Source: Gigaspora rosea (Eukaryota; Glomeromycota; Glomeromycetes; Diversisporales; Gigasporaceae). Taken from it: a stretch of DNA of 64,000 nucleotides. Shown piece after piece: positions 57,844 to 64,000 of this stretch. Location: NCBI GenBank assembly GCA_003550325.1, contig QKWP01000261.1, positions 263,612 to 327,611 of the forward strand, written 5' to 3'. Position 1 is the stretch's first letter. Each line of letters opens with the position of its first letter. A program made the position numbers and the translations under genes. Below the pieces are notes generated by a model that was not told where the DNA came from, did no database searches, and was given only the letters and a program-made list of their open reading frames with translations.

Positions 57844-59019
57844 ATGATTAGAACGAAAGATTTGATGAAAGGTAATTTATATTATTTATTTAAATATTAC
57901 TTAATAGTTTCGAATTTATTTGTATTCATATTTTTTTTAGTCGCATACGATTGCGCATCTAAACGATCAGAAGTTGATGATGATTTAAAAAACATGCTGA
58001 TCGAAAATAAATATTTATTACCTTGGATTCCATGTAATGAAATTAACATAATCGGAGAAATCGGAAAAGGTGGATTTGCAACTGTATATTATGCCCGTTG
58101 GTATGATAAAAATACAGGTTTAAATAGAGAAGTTGCACTCAAAATACTTGAATTAAATGATCAATCAGAATTTATAAAAGAATTAAAAATATTTTGTGAA
58201 ATTAGAGATATATATCCGTCATTTTTAGAATGTTATGGAATAACAAAATATGAAGGTCGTTATGTTCTTATTTTAGAATATGCTTTGAAAAATTCATTGG
58301 GTAAAAATCTTGTCGAGGTAGCTCGATTGGATTGGAAAAAAAGGTTAAATCTGTTACAATGTATAACTTATGATCTTGATATGATTCATTTTCAAGGTTA
58401 TATTCATCGAGATTTGCATAGTGGTAACATCTTACAGCATGATATAGATAATGCATATGTTGCAGATTTAGGACTCACTTTATCCACAAAGAGTAATGTA
58501 GGTATCTACGGTGTTCTACCTTACATTGCTCCTGAGGTTTTACAAAAAAAACCTTTCACACAAGCAGCTGATATTTATTCTTTTGGTATTATCATGGCTG
58601 AAGTAACAACTGGACAAAGACCTTTTGATGGTTATGAATTTGATTCAGGACTGGCAATAAAGATATGTTGTGGATTACGTCCTGAATTTGCTCCTGGAAC
58701 TCCTGATTGCTACATTGAATTAGCCAAACAATGTATGGATTCTGATCCACAAAAAAGACCCACAGCCTCTCATATTTCTGATAAGCTTGGTAAATGGATT
58801 AAATGCATCAGCGTTCCTTCTACTATACAGGATAATGAGATCGAATTAATTAAAAGACATTTCTTGGAAGCAGATAAAATAGTTAAGCAATTACCGATCT
58901 CTACACAAAAACACCCGGATCTCGTATACACATCAAAACTCATCAACACACATGAAATCACCGAACAACTATCAAAATTGGCTGGCAGCATATCATTTAA
59001 CAGCATAGCAATTCCCTGA
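57844..59019 (+). CDS. TKL-type protein kinase, intact
   Basis: If separate, the gene starts at ATG 57844 with a 28-nt first exon (MIRTKDLMK), intron 57872-57940 (gtaatt...tttttag), then one exon 57941-59019. All core motifs are present: Gly loop GKGGFATVYYARW, VALKILELN, HRDLHSGNIL with catalytic Asp, DLGLTL replacing DFG, LPYIAPEVL, DIYSFGIIMAEV, LRPEFAPGTPDCYIELAKQC and DPQKRPTA. A 70-residue tail follows with QKHPDLVYTSKLINT, as in related kinases of this lineage. The intron found between the Gly-loop exon and the middle exon in the other two copies is absent here. The DLG motif keeps the metal-binding Asp, so activity is plausible. Substrate unknown. Confidence 0.9.
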   Translation: MIRTKDLMKGNLYYLFKYYLIVSNLFVFIFFLVAYDCASKRSEVDDDLKNMLIENKYLLPWIPCNEINIIGEIGKGGFATVYYARWYDKNTGLNREVALKILELNDQSEFIKELKIFCEIRDIYPSFLECYGITKYEGRYVLILEYALKNSLGKNLVEVARLDWKKRLNLLQCITYDLDMIHFQGYIHRDLHSGNILQHDIDNAYVADLGLTLSTKSNVGIYGVLPYIAPEVLQKKPFTQAADIYSFGIIMAEVTTGQRPFDGYEFDSGLAIKICCGLRPEFAPGTPDCYIELAKQCMDSDPQKRPTASHISDKLGKWIKCISVPSTIQDNEIELIKRHFLEADKIVKQLPISTQKHPDLVYTSKLINTHEITEQLSKLAGSISFNSIAIP

Positions 59020-60270
59020 TATTTTTATATGGATCACTTGAAAAATTATCCATAAATTTATGTGGCTTTGCAATCCATGGGTTGGTAAAATCATACGGTA
59101 ACACGGTCAAATCTCAGTTAAGTTATATGTATCTCTACTAAGTTATATTTATTGAATTCTACCTTAGTTATAGAATATATATAAAAATGACCTTTTAATA
59201 CGTGACTCAATTTATCTAATACGTATAAAATTATAACAAAGACTGCCTTTGTCAGCTTGCTGACGCCTTTTGAAATGTAAAAAAAAACTTTCTAGATATA
59301 GCTTCAATAATATGCACATGAAGCTAGCACCAAATTCAACTTACTAAATTTTTATTGTTGTGCGTCATTTCTCAATTTGCTTCAATTAATTTAGTTATTT
59401 TTTTTGAATGCACGCCACTTTAAAATCGGTACATTTATTCTTTACATCATATAATAAATGCTTTATAAAGATTATTTAACGAATTTTTTAAAAAGACTAC
59501 TTAAAAGTTTCATATATTTTATATGATTTTTTTGTAAAAAATTATTTATTGAACCTATAATTCTTTTCAATGAACTTATTTTATATGCTCCGTGTCGTTT
59601 TTCGAGTTATTTGTTTCAAAATTGATACATTCATAAATTTAAAAATCAAATATGTTATTTTACAATTGGTATAATTTTGCAAAATGAAAAATTTTAGATT
59701 TAATTTTACGCATAAACGCTGCTTTGATTACATGAATTTTAAGAAAAAAAAATATCAAATGAAAAATAATAATAACCAAATTTGACTGCATTTTCTTTGT
59801 GTATAGAAATTACTTTTTCGACAACTGCATGCTTTAGTATTCCAATTAGGTTTCGACAATAGCAGCAGTTTTTGATTTTCCTACTTAAAAAAAGAGCATT
59901 TATTCATCGTTAGGCCTTTGATTATCGCAATAATTTTTTTTTATAAAAAAAAATAATAATTTAGAATTCATCTTTTTCCAAGCTTTTTCTTGTCCTCCGT
60001 GTTCAATTTATGATATGAGCCACAAATAACTTTATAAAAATTTTCGAATATACTAACATGTCAAATTATTCATGTCTTCTTTGAGTAAATGAAGTTCCTC
60101 AACTGAAACGATCATACCCAATACTCAAAACTTGGTTTATGTGGCAAGTTGGGATTTTTTCAATAAAATCAAACATTCATTATAATAATTTTCATCCATT
60201 AAACAACGTTTATTTTTTCTTTTGCTAATAAAAGTTTGAAGTATTTTCTCAAAAGTCTCATGACTTAGAT
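59020..60270. other. Intergenic, no gene seen
   Basis: The 3' side of the kinase. ctttgtcagcttgctgacgc at 59247-59266 is a short hairpin. A/T homopolymers at 59930-59955. No coding signal. Confidence 0.5.
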
Positions 60271-60274
60271 CTAT

Positions 60275-61513
60275 CCTTCAAGTCCTGTTGATAATAAAAA
60301 AGAATGTATTTTATGTATAGTAGTTGACTCTAATGAATTTGTAAAGTTACAGATCAATGCAATCATGAAAATGATATATGTAAAAAATGTACTGTATTAG
60401 AAAGTATGTTAAAAATGAAATTTTGGACAATGAACTTTTTAATAAAGGGAATTTGAACATTTTATGCCCAGGTGATGATTGTCGTGCAGTATTACAAGTC
60501 AAGATGTGAAAAAGTTTATTACTGAAAAAATGTTTAATAGGTAAGTTAACTGAATATATATAAAAATTGAGTGCACAGATAAGATATAGTAAAATTTATA
60601 AAAAATTTTCTTACTTAAAACCGATTTATTCCATTTATTTTATTCTGTCTGTTATAATAAATAGGAACAGCTCAAGCTAAACTTTACATTATCATTAATA
60701 CTGAATTTTTATTGGTGTACAAATCAAGATTGTGATTCAGGCCAGATTCATGAAGGAGGAGTTAAATTATATCATTATATTTGAATTTTTTTTTTTTAGC
60801 TGGATGCCTGCATTTATTTACTAAATTCATGTTGAAAATTCATTTATTTAAAGTTACATCTCCAATAATGACATAATGTATCGACTGTAAGCAGAAATCC
60901 TGTGTGGTACATAATCTTCCAATCAATAATACTCAGTTAAATTGCCCTGAATGTGAAAGAGTTGATCCAGTATCACCATCACCTCCATCAAATGAAGCAG
61001 AAGGAACAGTAGTCAAAACAAAAAAACTTATTTCTGGAAAGATTAATATCTGATAAAAAAAATGATGAACTATCACCAACATTAAGGGAAATAGAAATTG
61101 AAAAAGAAAATACAAAATTAATATTAAAAAATTTAGAGGAAAGGAAAAAAGCTAAAAAACGCAAGCAACAAGAAGAAAAGCGAAAACTTTTATAGTGAAG
61201 AAACAAGAAAAGAAAAGTAAAGGTTATATATGACGATTAAAAAAATGTAAAGTAGTATTCAGAAAAGTGGCGGAAGTGATAAATGATATGTGGAAATCCT
61301 AGATGTAGACATGAATTTTGTTGGATGCAAGTAATTAATTTGGTTTTCTCGTTAATCTTTAAAGATATTAAAATATTTACATTATATTTTATTCAGTTGT
61401 CTCGCTGAAAATCAAAATCATAAACGTGATTGTAAAAATTAACATTATATTTTATTCAGTTGTCTCGCTGAAAAACAAAATCATAAACCTGATTGTAAAA
61501 ATTATAGATAATT
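60275..61513 (+). pseudogene. Truncated, decayed copy of the RBR gene
   Basis: Colinear with the 45.5-kb RBR gene from the end of its N-terminal region onward, including the introns. RING1 (ECILCI, KKC), the IBR (GCTNQDC-type) and RING2 are all broken by single-base indels (for example gtaaagttacag lacks a base of gtaaaagttacag). The first ~120 codons are absent. The RING2 region keeps KSGGSDK with Ser at the catalytic position. The final exon and its acceptor are tandemly duplicated (61381-61510). It cannot encode a RING protein. Confidence 0.88.
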
Positions 61514-62912
61514 GAAACTTATGGATATTTGATATTCTAGGATTTTAAACAGGTTAAAAGTTGAGAAATATTACAATATATTTGTTTATTTGTATTTAAA
61601 GCGTTCAATATATTTGTTTATTTGTATTTAAAGCGTACACAATTATTTAATTAAGAAAGATCATTTACATAGATTTGTTTATCAATAACTTCAATATTTT
61701 TAATGAAACTGAGATTCACATTTAAATGCATAACTAATGGGTGTTGTGTTGTCTTTTCACTTTTTTTCTCCTACAAATCTAATTTTTATCCTTACAATGA
61801 AATTTTTCTCATAATTCGTGGGTTTTAGTTTGGGTTTTTTTTTTTTATTTTTTCCTTGTCTGGGATTTAGCGAGTGAATAATAAATATTATTATGATAAA
61901 AAACCAAACAGAAAAAATAATTTCGTGAAGAAGAAATGTGGAAAAAAAATAACAAATTACATGATTGCCATCAAAGAGGATACTAGAATGCACCAAGCAA
62001 AATGCTTCCTTACGAGGACAACGGAGAGTGGGAGGGAATTTTTGGGATTTATTTTAAAATTTATTTTTTTTTTTGAATAAAACCCCAGAGGGGCTTTTTG
62101 GACTGCGTTAGCAGTGCAAGGTAATTAGTATTTATTGTCTTATTTACCGGCCAAACGTGGTTGGGTGAGTGAATGAGAGGGGCGAGAGTTATTATTTGAC
62201 AAATAAAAATTATCTATTATTAAAATTTACACTAATGTAACTATAACTCCGCATACATTACTCTTAACTCCTAAAACTTTTCTATTTCTAATTTAAACAA
62301 ATCAAGATATTAAATAAATTTATTGAGCTTTATAGTAATGTCTGATAAAATTCTTGATATAAGCTTAATTGTATAGTTATAACACTTTGTAATTCCTTAT
62401 TTAAAGTTGAAATAAATATCAAATTTATAATTGGATATTTCGTCATTGTATATATTTACGATGGTTCAGGAATTAATTAATACGAAAATAAAGGACACAT
62501 AATATGGTCATAAAAAGATAGTATGATACTTTGATAATTGACAAATTTTCTTTTAAGCACAACTCAAACCAGATGGCAACTAACTACAGCTTAATTCATT
62601 TTTGTCCAGGACATTGGTGGAGTGATTAAAATTTGCAAAATTGGCCAATGAAATTTAATCAAGTATTCTTGGGCATATATATGTTTGTTTAAATCCTCCC
62701 TCCCCTCGCGTCTGAACCAAAATGTGACGTTAACCAACTAATTAACTTTGAATGGCCTAATTATCTATATGATCTTTTGCCTTAGCACATTGCGGCGAAT
62801 TTATGAAATGCTCCAAAATTTTTAATTATAGATTCTTTCCCAGGTTAAGATGCGTCATTAAAATAAATTTATATTTCCAATAAAGTTGGGGCAAGGGTAG
62901 GTAAGATGGTTT
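60275..62912 (+). repeat. Segmental duplication, copy 2
   Basis: Colinear with 45895-48056 and 48783-48820. It differs by an extra ~390 bp at about 61800-62195 (T-rich, then cccagaggggctttttggac), by extra sequence around 62640-62755, and by the exon duplication. It ends at about 62912, where the foldback element begins. Confidence 0.83.
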
Positions 62913-62967
62913 ATACTAATGATGCCTGACGAAATTATTTTTGCGATGACGAATGACGTCGTCATGG

Positions 62968-63173
62968 TTTCGTCATGACGAAACCTTGACGATTGACGAA
63001 ACCCCCGACGATTGACGAAACCTATGACGAATTGACGAAACCTATGACGAATTGACGAAACCTATGGTGTATTGACGAAACCTATGACGAATTGACGAAA
63101 CCTATGACGAATTGACAAAACCTATGATGTATTGACGAAACCTTGACGAAGCCTCTAACGATTGATGAAACAT
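62968..63173. repeat. 20-bp minisatellite, ~10 units
   Basis: The unit attgacgaaacctatgacga is exact in the middle units and degenerate at both edges (cccccgacg, tatggtgt, tctaacg variants). Confidence 0.9.
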
Positions 63174-63321
63174 TGGCAACCGATTCAGCCACTAATTAAA
63201 CAACAAGCTTCTATATAATGATCTTTAGATACACTAAACCTTAAATTGTTTCAAAAAAATGATATTTCATTATAAGGTTTCATTGGCTTTTTTCTTTTTT
63301 CTTCTTTCGCACGTTCAAATA

Positions 63322-63445
63322 TATGTCGGGTTGATCCGGAATACCGGTAGTCATTTATATCGGGTTGATCCGGAATACCGGTAGTCATTTATATCGGGTT
63401 GATCCGGAATACCGGTCGAGAATACCGGTAATCGGGTTGATCCGG
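63322..63445. repeat. 33-bp tandem repeat, 3-4 units
   Basis: atcgggttgatccggaatac plus cggtagtcattt repeats at 63324, 63359 and 63392. A partial fourth unit at 63431 follows an extra gagaataccggta. The unit holds the palindromes ccgg and taccggta. Confidence 0.88.
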
Positions 63446-64000
63446 AATAGTCAAAATTTGTGCACGCGTTTATTTTCGTCAATTCCGGATCAACCCGACA
63501 TAGATTCCGAACACGTAAAAAAGGAAATTAAATTTTGTAAATAAACAAAGCGCGTAAAGATAGAAGTTTATGGCAAGAGTGTTAGTGTTGGAGACTACAA
63601 CGATATATTGGTGCTCATTATTTGTAAAATTTCGTTTCCGTCATTTTTAATTAGTGCACCAAGGTCGATCTAAACATTGGTTTTCAAGTATTTTCGCGTC
63701 TCTCCTTCGTAAATAAGTAAAATAACGATAATAATAATGAACTGGTTATCTTAGCAACCTATATTGATTCTCTATCGCTGTTATTAATTATGCATTATCG
63801 CTTAAAACATCGTTTTTTTAGCTCTTATCGTTATCGTTATTAAAACACATCTTAACTTTTTATAAACGCGGTAATTAACTCTATTTTGTATGGATATAAT
63901 AACTCTTCAGGTTTCTTCATTGATTTCGTCAATTCGTCATAGGTTTCGTCAATTCGTCACAGGTTTCGTCAATTCGTCACAGGTTTAGTCAATTCATCAT

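Larger units (their letters stand above)
62913..64000. mobile_element. Foldback element with GACGAAACC minisatellite arms (right end outside window)
   Basis: The left arm (62925-63175) holds about ten copies of a 20-bp unit attgacgaaacctatgacga. At 63921-64000 the same unit appears inverted (tcgtcaattcgtcataggtt), about four copies to the window edge. Between them, 63330-63440 carries three copies of a 33-bp unit with gggttgatccggaataccgg, and 63478-63500 carries its inverse attccggatcaacccgacat. It is inserted at the end of the segmental-duplication copy. No ORF. Confidence 0.8.

Overview
The window looks like nuclear DNA of an arbuscular mycorrhizal fungus (Glomeromycotina, Rhizophagus/Gigaspora type). 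This is inferred from four things: strong AT richness; Sel1-repeat genes with the GIGVEKDExKAFxYYQKSAEMG unit; tyrosine-kinase-like (TKL) kinases with HRDLHSGN and a DLG in place of DFG; and short GT-AG introns of about 70-130 nt. No species can be named from sequence alone. No tRNA, rRNA or CRISPR array was found.

Layout. 1-3.2 kb: AT-rich DNA with decayed retroelement scraps. 3.3-7.6 kb (minus strand): a 21-repeat Sel1 gene followed by a TKL kinase, each carrying one small frameshift. 8-22 kb: almost gene-free and built of nested non-autonomous elements. These include near-perfect palindromes of about 0.5 kb flanked by TTAA, a 669-bp TA-flanked element, and a dispersed repeat of about 1 kb present in three places. 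22.5-25.6 kb: a 5'-truncated LINE (minus strand) bounded by a 15-bp target-site duplication (TSD). 27.3-37.0 kb: a full-length but decayed LINE (plus strand), bounded by a 13-bp TSD, with a 3.7-kb hAT transposon inserted near the end of its ORF (8-bp TSD tgtctaac). 37.3-38.5 kb: a decayed tyrosine-recombinase (Crypton-like) gene. 40.7-42.6 kb: two satellite-like tandem arrays. 43.0-43.9 kb: a Mutator-like non-autonomous element with a 9-bp TSD. 45.5-47.1 kb: a four-exon RBR (RING-IBR-RING) gene whose expected catalytic cysteine is serine. 48.1-48.8 and 54.8-55.9 kb: two copies of a GGCACG-rich inverted-repeat element. 51.7-54.6 kb (minus): a wrecked Sel1+kinase locus. 56.9-59.0 kb (plus): a Sel1+kinase locus whose kinase is intact. 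60.3-62.9 kb: a degraded segmental copy of the RBR gene and its 3' flank. 62.9-64.0 kb: the left part of a foldback element with GACGAAACC minisatellite arms.

How the genes fit together. The recurring cellular theme is Sel1 repeats immediately upstream of a TKL kinase on the same strand, three times in 64 kb. In the 57-kb locus the splice phases allow the two to be joined through a 20-nt microexon. In the decayed 52-kb locus they read almost directly into each other. A Sel1-kinase fusion protein is therefore a real possibility. These genes probably belong to the lineage-expanded signalling families of these fungi; their substrates are unknown. Most of the remaining DNA is transposon, at several levels of nesting that can be ordered in time.
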